DNA from: JBFELU01 sp041572755
Lineage (GTDB): Bacteria; Actinomycetota; Acidimicrobiia; Spongiisociales; UBA11373
Assembly (NCBI GenBank): GCA_041572755.1
Contig: JBFFRY010000018.1
Span: 1 to 52,362, forward strand
Length of the DNA: 52,362 nucleotides
Direction of reading: 5' to 3'
The position numbers were made by a program, and so were the translations under genes. How positions within the stretch are numbered: position 1 is the first letter of the stretch; each line of letters begins with the position of its first letter. Positions 16,564 through 24,402 of the stretch are shown in pieces. Below the pieces are notes generated by a model that ran no database searches, was not told where the DNA came from, and saw nothing but the letters and a program-made list of their open reading frames with translations.

Positions 16564-19011
16564 GTGCAAGAGCACACCATCACCGGCATCATCGGAGATG
16601 CCGAGATCACACTGACCACCGGGAAGCTTGCCCTGCAGGCCGACGGCGCCGTGGTCGCCGCAGTAGGCGACACCGAGGTTCTCGCCACGGCCACCGCCAG
16701 CCGCCGAATCCGGGAAGGTATCGACTTCTTCCCCTTGACGGTCGACGTGGAAGAGCGGATGTATGCCGCGGGCAAGATCCCCGGATCGTTCTTTCGCCGG
16801 GAGGGACGTCCCACCGAGCGGGCGATCCTCTCGGCCCGGCTCATCGATCGACCCTTGCGGCCGCTGTTTCGCGACGGCTATCGCTGTGAGACCCACATCG
16901 TGGCGACGGTCCTGTCGGTGGATGACATCAATCCCTACGACATCACCTCGCTGAACGCAGCGTCGGCGGCGCTGTCGATCAGCCCGATCCCCTTCGAGGG
17001 TCCGGTCGGCGGGGTCGGCATGGCATTCGTCGACGGATCCTGGAATCCGATGCCGACGTTCGAGGATCTCGAGACGTCCGTCTTCCACATGATCGTGGTC
17101 GGCAAGCGGAATCCCGCCGGCGGCATCGACATTGCGATGGTCGAGGCCGGCGCCACTCCCGACTCCGTGAGGATGATCGAAGAGGGGCAGGCGCCGGTCA
17201 CCGAGGACGTCGTCGCCGCCGGCCTCGAGGAGGCCAAGGAGTACATCGGGACGCTCATCGACATGCAGCTCCAACTGCGAGATGCGGTGGGGGAGATCAC
17301 CGAGGTCGAGTGGCCGATCGTCGAGGACTACACCGACGACCTGTACGAGCGGGTTGCGACCGCCGCCGAGTCCCGCCTCGCCGACGTGATCACGATCGCC
17401 GGGAAGCAGGAACGGAATACGGCTGAAGCCGAGGTCCTCGAGACCGTGCTCGGCGAGTTGGGTCTCGACGAGGATCACGAGGAACGCCCGGCCGCCGCCA
17501 AGGCCTTTCGGTCGGTCAGCAAGAAGCTGATGCGGGCTCGGGTCGTCGAAGAGGGAATCCGGCTGGACGGTCGGACCCCGACCGACGTTCGACCCATCAA
17601 CGTCGAGGTGGGGATAGTGGCGCGAGCCCACGGCTCGGGCCTCTTCCAGCGCGGGGAGACCCAGGTGCTGAACGTCACGACGCTCGGGATGCTTCGTATG
17701 GAGCAGATGCTCGACACGATCTCCATCGAGGAGTCGAAGCGGTACATGCATCACTACAACTTCCCACCGTTCTCCACTGGGGAAACGGGCTTCATGCGGG
17801 GCCCGAAGCGTCGCGAGATCGGCCATGGCGCGCTCGCCGAGAAGGCCGTCCTGCCGGTGGTGCCGACTGCCGACGACTTCCCTTATGCCTTCCGGCTCGT
17901 GTCGGAAGTCCTCTCCTCGAACGGGTCGTCGTCGATGGCCTCCGTGTGCGGTTCCAGCCTGTCGCTCATGGATGCCGGCGTGCCGATCAAGGCGCCGGTC
18001 GCCGGGGTGGCCATGGGGCTCATCGCCGATGGGGACCGCTACGTGACACTCACCGACATCCTCGGGGCAGAGGACGCTCTCGGCGACATGGACTTCAAGG
18101 TCGCCGGGACCGCCGAGACGATCACGGCGCTCCAACTGGACACCAAGATCGAGGGCCTGCCTGCCGAGGTCTTGGCCCAGGCCCTGGAGCAGTCCCGGGT
18201 GGCTCGGCTTCACATCCTCGACAAGATGAACGAGGTGATTCCCTCGCCGCGCGAGGAGCTCAACACCTACGCACCGCGTATCGAGGCGGTGGAGATCCCC
18301 CGCGACAAGATCGGCGAGGTCATTGGCCCGAAGGGCAAGATCATCCGCGAGATCGAAGAGGAGACCGGTGCCACTCTCGAGATCGAGGACGACGGAACGG
18401 TGAGGATCGCCTCCGCCGACGGCGAGGCGCTGGCCGCCGCCAAGGAGCGGGTCCTGACGATCGCCTTCCCGCCCGAGCCCGAGGTGGGTGTCGAGTACGA
18501 GGGCGAGATCGTCAACATCACATCGTTCGGAGCCTTCGTGAACATCCTTCCGGGACGGGACGGACTGCTGCACATCTCGAAGATGGGTGGCGGAAAGCGG
18601 ATCGACCGGGTCGAGGACGTCTACAGCCTCGGCGACAAGGTGACCGTGATGGTTCGCGAGATCGATCGTGCCGGCAAAGTCAGTCTCGATCTCCCCGGAG
18701 CCTCCGAGCCGGAGTCCGGCGGCGACGCCGGGGGCGGTGAGCGGTCCGGTGGGGGAGGTGGGGACCGCGGTGACCGCCAGCGGCGCGATGATCGCGGTGA
18801 CCGCCAGCGGCGCGATGATCGCGGTGACCGCCAGCGGCGCGATGATCGCGGTGACCGCCAGCGGCGCGACGATCGCGGTGACCGCCAGCGGCGCGATGAT
18901 CGCGGCGACCGCCAGCGGCGCGACGATCGGTCCTCGCGCAGCGGGGATCGTGATCAGAAGCCGGGCCGAACTGTGGTCTCCTTCGAGGACGAATTCGAGA
19001 AGGGCCTCTAG
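16564..19011 (+). CDS. pnp: Polyribonucleotide nucleotidyltransferase (PNPase) with an Arg/Asp repeat tail
   Basis: Phosphorolytic 3'-5' exonuclease of RNA turnover. Two RNase PH domains (about 1-225 and 300-540) flank the alpha-helical linker; KH (bases about 18286-18470) and S1 (about 18490-18690) follow. After S1 comes a disordered tail with six copies of RGDRQRRDD, then SSRSGDRDQKPGRT and an acidic end. I chose the GTG at 16564 because GGAGG at 16551-16555 sits 8 nt before it; the ATG at 16549 overlaps that ribosome site and adds five residues. Length is 815 residues, against about 700-750 without such tails. Confidence 0.94.
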   Translation: MQEHTITGIIGDAEITLTTGKLALQADGAVVAAVGDTEVLATATASRRIREGIDFFPLTVDVEERMYAAGKIPGSFFRREGRPTERAILSARLIDRPLRPLFRDGYRCETHIVATVLSVDDINPYDITSLNAASAALSISPIPFEGPVGGVGMAFVDGSWNPMPTFEDLETSVFHMIVVGKRNPAGGIDIAMVEAGATPDSVRMIEEGQAPVTEDVVAAGLEEAKEYIGTLIDMQLQLRDAVGEITEVEWPIVEDYTDDLYERVATAAESRLADVITIAGKQERNTAEAEVLETVLGELGLDEDHEERPAAAKAFRSVSKKLMRARVVEEGIRLDGRTPTDVRPINVEVGIVARAHGSGLFQRGETQVLNVTTLGMLRMEQMLDTISIEESKRYMHHYNFPPFSTGETGFMRGPKRREIGHGALAEKAVLPVVPTADDFPYAFRLVSEVLSSNGSSSMASVCGSSLSLMDAGVPIKAPVAGVAMGLIADGDRYVTLTDILGAEDALGDMDFKVAGTAETITALQLDTKIEGLPAEVLAQALEQSRVARLHILDKMNEVIPSPREELNTYAPRIEAVEIPRDKIGEVIGPKGKIIREIEEETGATLEIEDDGTVRIASADGEALAAAKERVLTIAFPPEPEVGVEYEGEIVNITSFGAFVNILPGRDGLLHISKMGGGKRIDRVEDVYSLGDKVTVMVREIDRAGKVSLDLPGASEPESGGDAGGGERSGGGGGDRGDRQRRDDRGDRQRRDDRGDRQRRDDRGDRQRRDDRGDRQRRDDRGDRQRRDDRSSRSGDRDQKPGRTVVSFEDEFEKGL
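18766..18927 (+). repeat. Six tandem 27-bp repeats in the pnp tail
   Basis: Units start at 18766, 18793, 18820, 18847, 18874 and 18901. They differ at only a few third-codon positions and each encodes the nonapeptide RGDRQRRDD. The result is a strongly charged Arg/Asp mosaic. Confidence 0.95.
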
Positions 19012-19034
19012 CCTTCGGCCGCCGGGCTTCGATT

Positions 19035-19060
19035 GCCTATCGAACATATGTTCGATAGGC
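19035..19060 (+). promoter_or_regulatory. LexA (SOS) box and overlapping promoter of imuA-imuB
   Basis: The core CGAACATATGTTCG at 19041-19054 matches the actinobacterial/Gram-positive LexA consensus (CGAAC-N4-GTTCG) and is the centre of a perfect 26-bp palindrome. Its right edge overlaps a TAGGCT -10 hexamer at 19056-19061, so bound LexA would block RNA polymerase. Identical 14-bp core precedes dnaE2 at 43098. Confidence 0.9.
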
Positions 19061-19085
19061 TGTGAGGCCCGAGTGAGGCGGCCGG

Positions 19086-19715
19086 ATGTTGCAGGAGAGC
19101 GTCGACTACACGGTGGTCTCACCGTGGCCGCCTGATCTCGGTGCCGAGCCGGGGCGGGTCCTCGGCCTGGTCGGGCCTCCCGGCTCCGGATTGACTCGTC
19201 TCGGCCTGGCCATGTTGGCCCATCGCCCGGGACTGGTCGCCGCCGTCGATGTGCGGGGGTGGCTCTACCCGGCGGCTGCCTGGGAGGTGGGGCTCGGCCC
19301 CGAGCGACTGGTCGTGGTGCGTTGCCCCGACCGAGGCCGCTGGGCTCAGGTGACGGCGGCTCTCCTCGAGGGGTTGCGGGCCGTTTACGCCGAGGTACCG
19401 GCGGGCGTCGATGAATCCCTGCTGCGCCGCCTCGGGGCGCTGACCCGGGCTCGGCGGGCGGCGCTGTTGTTGCGCCCCGTACGGGGCGATCTCCCCTCCG
19501 GTCTGGCCCATCTCCGTTTGCGGTCTTCCCGGGTCGTGTGGAGCGGTGCCCGTCAGGGTCACGGCCGTCTCGCGACGCGGCGGCTCGTGTTCGAGGCGGC
19601 CGGAAAGGCGATGCGGGGAATCGAGCAGTCACTCGAGGTGGAGGACGATGGTTCGGACGCTCTGCGTCTGGTTCCCGGACTGGCCGCTGCGCCGCCGGGA
19701 CGCGCCGCCGGATGA
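19086..19715 (+). CDS. ImuA-type accessory protein of the mutasome (ImuA')
   Basis: RecA-fold partner in translesion mutagenesis with ImuB and DnaE2. It is 209 residues; a P-loop-like GPPGSGLT at 30-37 carries Leu where the Walker lysine should be, so ATP binding is probably weak or lost. Sequence divergence makes the name depend on context: LexA box upstream, imuB directly downstream with a 68-bp overlap, dnaE2 elsewhere in the window with the same box. The ATG at 19086 follows a GAGG-like stretch; an in-frame GTG at 19062 hits a stop. Confidence 0.78.
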   Translation: MLQESVDYTVVSPWPPDLGAEPGRVLGLVGPPGSGLTRLGLAMLAHRPGLVAAVDVRGWLYPAAAWEVGLGPERLVVVRCPDRGRWAQVTAALLEGLRAVYAEVPAGVDESLLRRLGALTRARRAALLLRPVRGDLPSGLAHLRLRSSRVVWSGARQGHGRLATRRLVFEAAGKAMRGIEQSLEVEDDGSDALRLVPGLAAAPPGRAAG

Positions 19716-21081
19716 GCCCCATCAGGCGGTCGACGAGAGGGGTCTGATCGTCGCCGCCGATTGGCGTGCCGCTGCAGCGGGGGTGCAGGTCGGGATGCGC
19801 CGTCGCGAGGCGGAGGTGATCTGCCCGACGGCGGTGACGATGACCGCCGATCCCGTGGCAGAGATGGTTGCTTTTGAGCCGGTGGTGCGAGCCGCGGAGT
19901 CGGTGGTTCCCGGAGTCGAGATCGACCGGCCCGGGCTGTTCTACGTGGCGGTGGCGGGGGCGACCAGGTACTACGGCGGCGAGGAGGCCGTCATCGAGCG
20001 GGTTGCGAGGGCGGTGAGCGATATCGCCGGAGGAGGGGCGCGGATCGGCCTCGCCGACGGACCTTTCGCGGCCAAGATGGCGGCGGCCGATCCCCCCAAG
20101 ATCATCACCGATACCGCGGAGTTCCTCGCCGAACTCGGTGTCGAGTCGCTCGGTGTTGCCGAGCTCGCCGAGACCCTGCGGGGGTTGGGGGTCGGAACCC
20201 TGGGGGGGCTGGCCTCACTGCCGCGTGCGGCCATCGCTTCCCGCTTTGGGGCGCCGGGCTTGGAAGCGCATCGTCTCGCCGCCGGAGAAGCCCGCTCGGT
20301 CGTCGGGAGGGAGATTCCGAGTGAGATCTTCGTCGAGGAGCACTTCGACCCGCCTCTCATGGACATGGAGCGAGCCGCTTTCGCAGCGCGCGCTCTCGCC
20401 GTCCGTATCCAGGGCGGCTGGCATCGCCTGGTCATCGAGGCCGTATCGGCGCAAGGGGTGCGGAGAGATCGGACGTGGAGGAGCAACGACGCTTTCAACG
20501 AGAGCGAACTCGTTGAGCGGATCCGGTGGCAGCTGCAGGCCTGGGTGGAGTCGGGGGGCGTTCCGGGAGGGCTGGCTCGGCTTCGCCTGATACCCGGCGA
20601 CTTCTCCGACGGGGGCCGCCAGATGCGTCTCGACGAAGACCCCGTCTCCGACTTGGAAGCCGGCCGGGCGCTGGTCAGAGCACAGACGCTGCTGGGTTCG
20701 GATGCGGTGCTCCAAGCCCGACCCCAGGGAGGGCGGGAGCCCCGGGAGCGCATCCAGTGGCACCGGTGGGGGGAAGAGGCCCCCTCGCCGCCCCGAGATC
20801 CGGATGCCCCCTGGCCGGGAGCGCTTCCTTCCCCCGCCCCATCGCTCGTCCCGCCCGAGCCGCAGCCCTTGGAGGTGGAGTGGGAGGCGGGGTTCCCGAC
20901 CCGAGTACGGCTGGGAAGCCGGTGGGAGTCGGTGCTCACCTGGGCCGGTCCTTGGCGCAACACCGGGCGCTGGTGGGAGGGTGAGAACCCCTCGGATCGG
21001 TACCAGATCGTCACCTCGGCGGGCGCCTTCCTCTGTGAGGTGCGCGCCGGTCGGTGCTTTCTCACCGGGATCTACGACTAG
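19648..21081 (+). CDS. imuB: ImuB, catalytically degenerate Y-family polymerase-like protein
   Basis: Hub protein that brings DnaE2 and ImuA' to the sliding clamp in SOS mutagenesis. It is 477 residues with a DinB-like palm/finger region (about 1-240), a little-finger-like domain and the ImuB-specific C-terminal region (ESVLTWAGPWRN...WWEGENPSDRYQ). The metal-binding acids of active Y-family enzymes are absent: the N-terminal strand reads LCVWFPDWPLRR and the expected D-E pair is replaced (EIDRPGLFYVAVAGATR). Start ATG at 19648 has GGAGG just upstream, inside imuA'. I could not identify a clear clamp-binding QLxLW motif. Confidence 0.9.
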   Translation: MVRTLCVWFPDWPLRRRDAPPDEPHQAVDERGLIVAADWRAAAAGVQVGMRRREAEVICPTAVTMTADPVAEMVAFEPVVRAAESVVPGVEIDRPGLFYVAVAGATRYYGGEEAVIERVARAVSDIAGGGARIGLADGPFAAKMAAADPPKIITDTAEFLAELGVESLGVAELAETLRGLGVGTLGGLASLPRAAIASRFGAPGLEAHRLAAGEARSVVGREIPSEIFVEEHFDPPLMDMERAAFAARALAVRIQGGWHRLVIEAVSAQGVRRDRTWRSNDAFNESELVERIRWQLQAWVESGGVPGGLARLRLIPGDFSDGGRQMRLDEDPVSDLEAGRALVRAQTLLGSDAVLQARPQGGREPRERIQWHRWGEEAPSPPRDPDAPWPGALPSPAPSLVPPEPQPLEVEWEAGFPTRVRLGSRWESVLTWAGPWRNTGRWWEGENPSDRYQIVTSAGAFLCEVRAGRCFLTGIYD

Positions 21082-21105
21082 TCGGCACCGCCGCCACCTC
21101 CGGCC

Positions 21106-21111
21106 TACGCT
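21106..21111 (+). promoter_or_regulatory. Leaderless-type -10 for the aminotransferase gene
   Basis: TACGCT ends 6 nt before the ATG at 21118; no ribosome site between. Confidence 0.5.
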
Positions 21112-21117
21112 GTCGCC

Positions 21118-22236
21118 ATGACGTTCACTCCCTTCGCCCTCGAGGAATTCATGTCGCACTTCGAGCAGGAGGTGGACGTGAATCTCTCCGAGAGCGGGGT
21201 TCACCCCGTCACCCTCGGAGAGCTGCTGAAGCTGGCCGACTCATCACCCGAGGCGCTGGCCTCCATCGACCTCAACTACCCCCACGCCAACGGGATCCCC
21301 GAGCTTCGAGAGGCCATCGCTCGACTGTACGGGGCGGATCCGGATCAAGTCTTGGTGACGGTGGGAGCGATCGAAGCCAACTACGCGGTGACGAGAGCGG
21401 TGGTGGGATCGGGCGACGGCATCGCCGTGATGACCCCCAACTACCTCCAGATCTGGGGTGTCGCCCGCAACCACGGCGCCCGCCTGGCGACCTTCGGTCT
21501 GTCGGCTGAAGACGGCTGGCGCCTCGACCGGCGGCAACTCGAGGCGGCGACGACTCCGGGGACCCGGATGGTGGCGGTGTGCAACCCCAACAATCCCACC
21601 GGCAAGGTGCTCGGGTCCGAGGAGATGGATGCGATCGTCGCGGCCGCCGAGAGGGTCGGCGCCTGGGTACTCGCCGACGAGGTGTATCGGGGGGCGGAGC
21701 GGACCGGCGAGGCCGAGACCCCCACCTTCTGGGGTCGGGGCGATCGGGTCGTGGTCGTGGGGAGCATGAGCAAGGCCTACGGGCTCCCCGGTCTCCGGAT
21801 CGGCTGGGCGGTCGGGCCCCCGGAACTGATCTCGGCGGTGTGGAGACGCCACGAATACACCACGATCAGCGCTTCGATGCTGGCGAATCACCTCGCCGCC
21901 CTGGCTCTCTCGGAACCGGTTCGCACCCGGCTCCTGGCGCGGACCCGGGGTTACATCCGAAGCGGCTATCCGGTGCTCGAGAGTTGGGTGGCGGACCACT
22001 CGGATCTGCTCAGCATCGAACCCCCGGATGCGGCCGCCATCGGCTTCGCCCGCTACCACCTCGATCTCTCCTCAGAGGAACTGTCCGACCGGATCAGGCG
22101 CGAGCAGAGCGTGCTGGTCGTGCCCGGGGCGTTCTTCGGGGTGGAGGGGCACCTGAGGATCTCGTTCGGCCTTCCCCACGACTACCTGAACGAGGGGCTC
22201 GACAGGATCGGCAAGGTCCTGGCGTCCTCGGCTTGA
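21118..22236 (+). CDS. Class I/II PLP-dependent aminotransferase
   Basis: 372 residues of fold-type I. The PLP lysine is K219 in SMSKAYGLPGLRIGW; NPNNPTGKV and the Asp-Tyr pair ADEVY are the cofactor-binding motifs. The N-terminal part (LNYPHANGIPELREAIARLYG) is typical of the aspartate aminotransferase superfamily. It somewhat resembles the capreomycidine synthase/enduracididine branch, but no partner genes for such pathways are present, so the substrate is left open. The promoter seems to be its own, with a leaderless start. Confidence 0.85.
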   Translation: MTFTPFALEEFMSHFEQEVDVNLSESGVHPVTLGELLKLADSSPEALASIDLNYPHANGIPELREAIARLYGADPDQVLVTVGAIEANYAVTRAVVGSGDGIAVMTPNYLQIWGVARNHGARLATFGLSAEDGWRLDRRQLEAATTPGTRMVAVCNPNNPTGKVLGSEEMDAIVAAAERVGAWVLADEVYRGAERTGEAETPTFWGRGDRVVVVGSMSKAYGLPGLRIGWAVGPPELISAVWRRHEYTTISASMLANHLAALALSEPVRTRLLARTRGYIRSGYPVLESWVADHSDLLSIEPPDAAAIGFARYHLDLSSEELSDRIRREQSVLVVPGAFFGVEGHLRISFGLPHDYLNEGLDRIGKVLASSA

Positions 22237-22246
22237 CCCGGGGCGG

Positions 22247-22252
22247 TACGCT
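22247..22252 (+). promoter_or_regulatory. Leaderless-type -10 for the methyltransferase gene
   Basis: TACGCT ends 4 nt before the ATG at 22257, in the 20-nt gap after the aminotransferase stop. Confidence 0.45.
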
Positions 22253-22256
22253 GCCG

Positions 22257-22856
22257 ATGAACCGCGACGACTGGGATGAGAGGTACCGGGCCAAGGACTT
22301 TCCCTGGGGCGCCGAGCCGACCGGCTTCCTCGTCGAGGCGGTCGCCCAGCTCGCTCCGGGTCGGGCGCTCGACCTCGCCTGCGGCCAGGGGCGCAACGCC
22401 GTGTGGCTGGCCGGAGAGGGCTGGGAGGTGGCTGCGGTCGACTGGTCCGAGGTGGGGCTCGCTCAGGGCAGAGCGCTGGCGGCAGAAGCCGGGGTCACCG
22501 TGGAATGGAGGGCGGCCGACCTGCGCTCCTGGGTCCCACCGCAGGGTGCCTTCGATCTGGTCATGGTCGTCTACCTGCAGATCCCGGTCCGGGAGCGCCG
22601 CGCGGTGTGGCGCAACGCCGCGGCGGCGGTGGCACCGGGAGGCCGCCTGGTGATCATCGGGCACGACTCGGCGAACCTCACCGAGGGTTACGGCGGGCCG
22701 CAGGACCCGGGGGTGCTGTTCACCGCCGAGGAGGTGTCCCAGGCCGTGGGGGACCTCGTCGAGGTGATCCGCGCCGAGCAGGTATACCGCATGGTGGAGA
22801 CGGACGAGACGACGGAGCGAGCCGTCGACAACATCGTGATCGGAGCGGCGGTCTAG
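22257..22856 (+). CDS. Class I SAM-dependent methyltransferase
   Basis: 199 residues. SAM motif I is ALDLACGQGRNAVWLA, the acidic loop is VAAVDWSEVGL, and motif IV is FDLVMVVYLQIP. The opening WDERYRAKDFPWG is typical of TehB/thiopurine-type small methyltransferases that act on small molecules. The substrate is unknown. It converges on plsC, sharing a CTAG double stop at 22853-22856. Confidence 0.85.
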   Translation: MNRDDWDERYRAKDFPWGAEPTGFLVEAVAQLAPGRALDLACGQGRNAVWLAGEGWEVAAVDWSEVGLAQGRALAAEAGVTVEWRAADLRSWVPPQGAFDLVMVVYLQIPVRERRAVWRNAAAAVAPGGRLVIIGHDSANLTEGYGGPQDPGVLFTAEEVSQAVGDLVEVIRAEQVYRMVETDETTERAVDNIVIGAAV

Positions 22857-23587
22857 GCCCGGATCTGGTCCCAGGTGCCCGAGACTGCGGCGTAGGCGCG
22901 GTTGCGGAGATCGTCGAGGTCCCTTGCGGTGAGCCCGGTCGTCGGGATCGGCTCGTGGATCACCATCCTGACCACACCGGGGCGCACGATGTTCTTCCCC
23001 GGCGGCCACACCCGCTCGGTGCCGGCGATGGTGATCGGCACCACCGGGAGCCCGTTGTCGACGGCGATTCGAAAGGCGCCCTTCTTGAAGGCGTGCAACT
23101 CTCCGTCCTTGCTGCGGGTTCCCTCCGGGTAGATGAGCAGGGTGCACTGGAGATCCACCACCCGGGCCACCTGCCGGTTGATGGCGCGGTGGGCAGTGGT
23201 ACCGGCGCGACGGTCGGTCTCGACGATCCCGATCGAGCGCATCGCAGCTCCGAAGAGGGGGATCTTGAAGAGCTCCATCTTGGCGAGGAATCGGATCGAC
23301 ACCGGGATCGTTGCGATGTGCAGCGGCGCGTCCAGGTTCGAGAGGTGGTTGGAAACCAGCACGTACGACCCCTTGGGGTCGAGACGATCGGTGCCGATCG
23401 TCTCCATCTTCACCCCGGCGACGAAGAGGAACAGTCGTCCCCAGCTGCGCATGATCGGTGTGATCTGCCGGGAGCGGTCGTTGATCCGTGTCAGCACGAT
23501 CAGATACGACCCGGTCGCCACGGTGTAGAGAGCGATGAGAACCAATCCGCATACGCTGCGGACTGCGTACCAGGCCGTGCGCAGCAT
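22853..23587 (-). CDS. plsC: 1-acyl-sn-glycerol-3-phosphate acyltransferase
   Basis: Adds the second acyl chain to lysophosphatidic acid. At 244 residues the N-terminal membrane segment (VCGLVLIALYTVATGSYLIVL) is followed by the acyltransferase motifs NHLSNLD and YPEGTRS. The GPxVPxxI-like block is represented by NGLPVVPITIAGT. Its product feeds CdsA, encoded at the left end of the window. The ATG is 6 nt from a TAGCCT hexamer, so the mRNA is probably leaderless. It diverges from the enoyl-CoA hydratase operon. Confidence 0.9.
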   Translation of the reverse strand: MLRTAWYAVRSVCGLVLIALYTVATGSYLIVLTRINDRSRQITPIMRSWGRLFLFVAGVKMETIGTDRLDPKGSYVLVSNHLSNLDAPLHIATIPVSIRFLAKMELFKIPLFGAAMRSIGIVETDRRAGTTAHRAINRQVARVVDLQCTLLIYPEGTRSKDGELHAFKKGAFRIAVDNGLPVVPITIAGTERVWPPGKNIVRPGVVRMVIHEPIPTTGLTARDLDDLRNRAYAAVSGTWDQIRA

Positions 23588-23592
23588 GCGGG

Positions 23593-23599
23593 TAGGCTA
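23593..23599. promoter_or_regulatory. Overlapping divergent -10 elements
   Basis: The heptamer TAGGCTA reads TAGGCT on the + strand (toward the enoyl-CoA hydratase gene) and TAGCCT on the - strand (toward plsC). The two hexamers overlap by five bases, so polymerases firing in the two directions would exclude each other. Confidence 0.55.
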
Positions 23600-23622
23600 C
23601 CGAACCGCCCCTGTGGAGGAGC

Positions 23623-24402
23623 ATGAGCGACGTACTCTTCGAGCGCGACGGTGCGGTGGCGACGATCACCTTCAACCGTCCCGAGCGGCGCAACGCTCTG
23701 ACCCCCGACATGTTCGGGGTCTTGGCCGGTCGGATCCGGGAGGCCGACGCCGACCCCGCCGTCCGCTGCATCGTCATCACCGGCGCCGGCGACGCCTTCA
23801 GTGCCGGGCTCGACCTCGTCGCGGCGATGGGCGAGATGGAGCGTCTCGAGACACTGGCATTCGACTTCGACCCGCACCGTGAGCCGATCGTCGTGATGCA
23901 GGACATCGACACCCCGGTCGTGGCGGCCGTCAACGGTGCCGCGGCCGGGTACGCAGTGGGCATCGCCCTCAACGCCGACATCCGGGTGATGGCCAGGAGC
24001 GGACGGCTCTTGCCGGCCACCAAGCGCAACCTGGTTCCCGAGAGCGGCGACACCTACCTGTTGCCCCGCCTGGTGGGCTGGGAGCGGGCCGCCCGCTTCT
24101 ACTTCCTGGGGGAGGATCTCGATGGTGAGGAAGCGCTCGTCGCCGGGATGGTCTCAGAGCTCGCCGACGACGCTGATGCGACCCGGGCCCGGGCTCGGGA
24201 ACTCGCCGATCAGATCGCATCGATGCCGCCGCGCGGCGTGCAAGCGGCAAAGCGCATGATGCGGGCCGGTCGATCCGACGAGTACCCGGCTCACGTGCAG
24301 CGGGTCCTCCTTCAACTGCTTCCGCTGTTCCGCACCAAGGACTTCGCGGAGGCAGTGGCGGCTTTCCTGGAGAAACGGCCTCCCGAGTTCTCGGGCGAGT
24401 GA
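23623..24402 (+). CDS. Enoyl-CoA hydratase/isomerase family (crotonase) protein
   Basis: 259 residues with the crotonase fold: VATITFNRPERRNAL at the start, the oxyanion-hole segments DAFSAGLDL and NGAAAGYAVGIALNADIR, and a helical C-terminus. Members hydrate, isomerise or hydrolyse acyl-CoA thioesters; which one cannot be said. GGAGG precedes the ATG. It heads a compact + strand operon whose genes overlap by 1-4 bases (this gene, YcaQ-like, SDR, phosphohexomutase). Confidence 0.88.
   Translation: MSDVLFERDGAVATITFNRPERRNALTPDMFGVLAGRIREADADPAVRCIVITGAGDAFSAGLDLVAAMGEMERLETLAFDFDPHREPIVVMQDIDTPVVAAVNGAAAGYAVGIALNADIRVMARSGRLLPATKRNLVPESGDTYLLPRLVGWERAARFYFLGEDLDGEEALVAGMVSELADDADATRARARELADQIASMPPRGVQAAKRMMRAGRSDEYPAHVQRVLLQLLPLFRTKDFAEAVAAFLEKRPPEFSGE

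Noticed and set aside
18766..18927. Tandem repeat as a possible CRISPR array
   Set aside because: Units are contiguous without spacers and keep the pnp reading frame.
16321..19722. Very long open frame on the - strand (over 1100 codons) across pnp and imuA'
   Set aside because: Mirror of the real + strand genes caused by high GC; its product is Arg/Pro/His-rich, matches no family and covers well-supported coding sequence.
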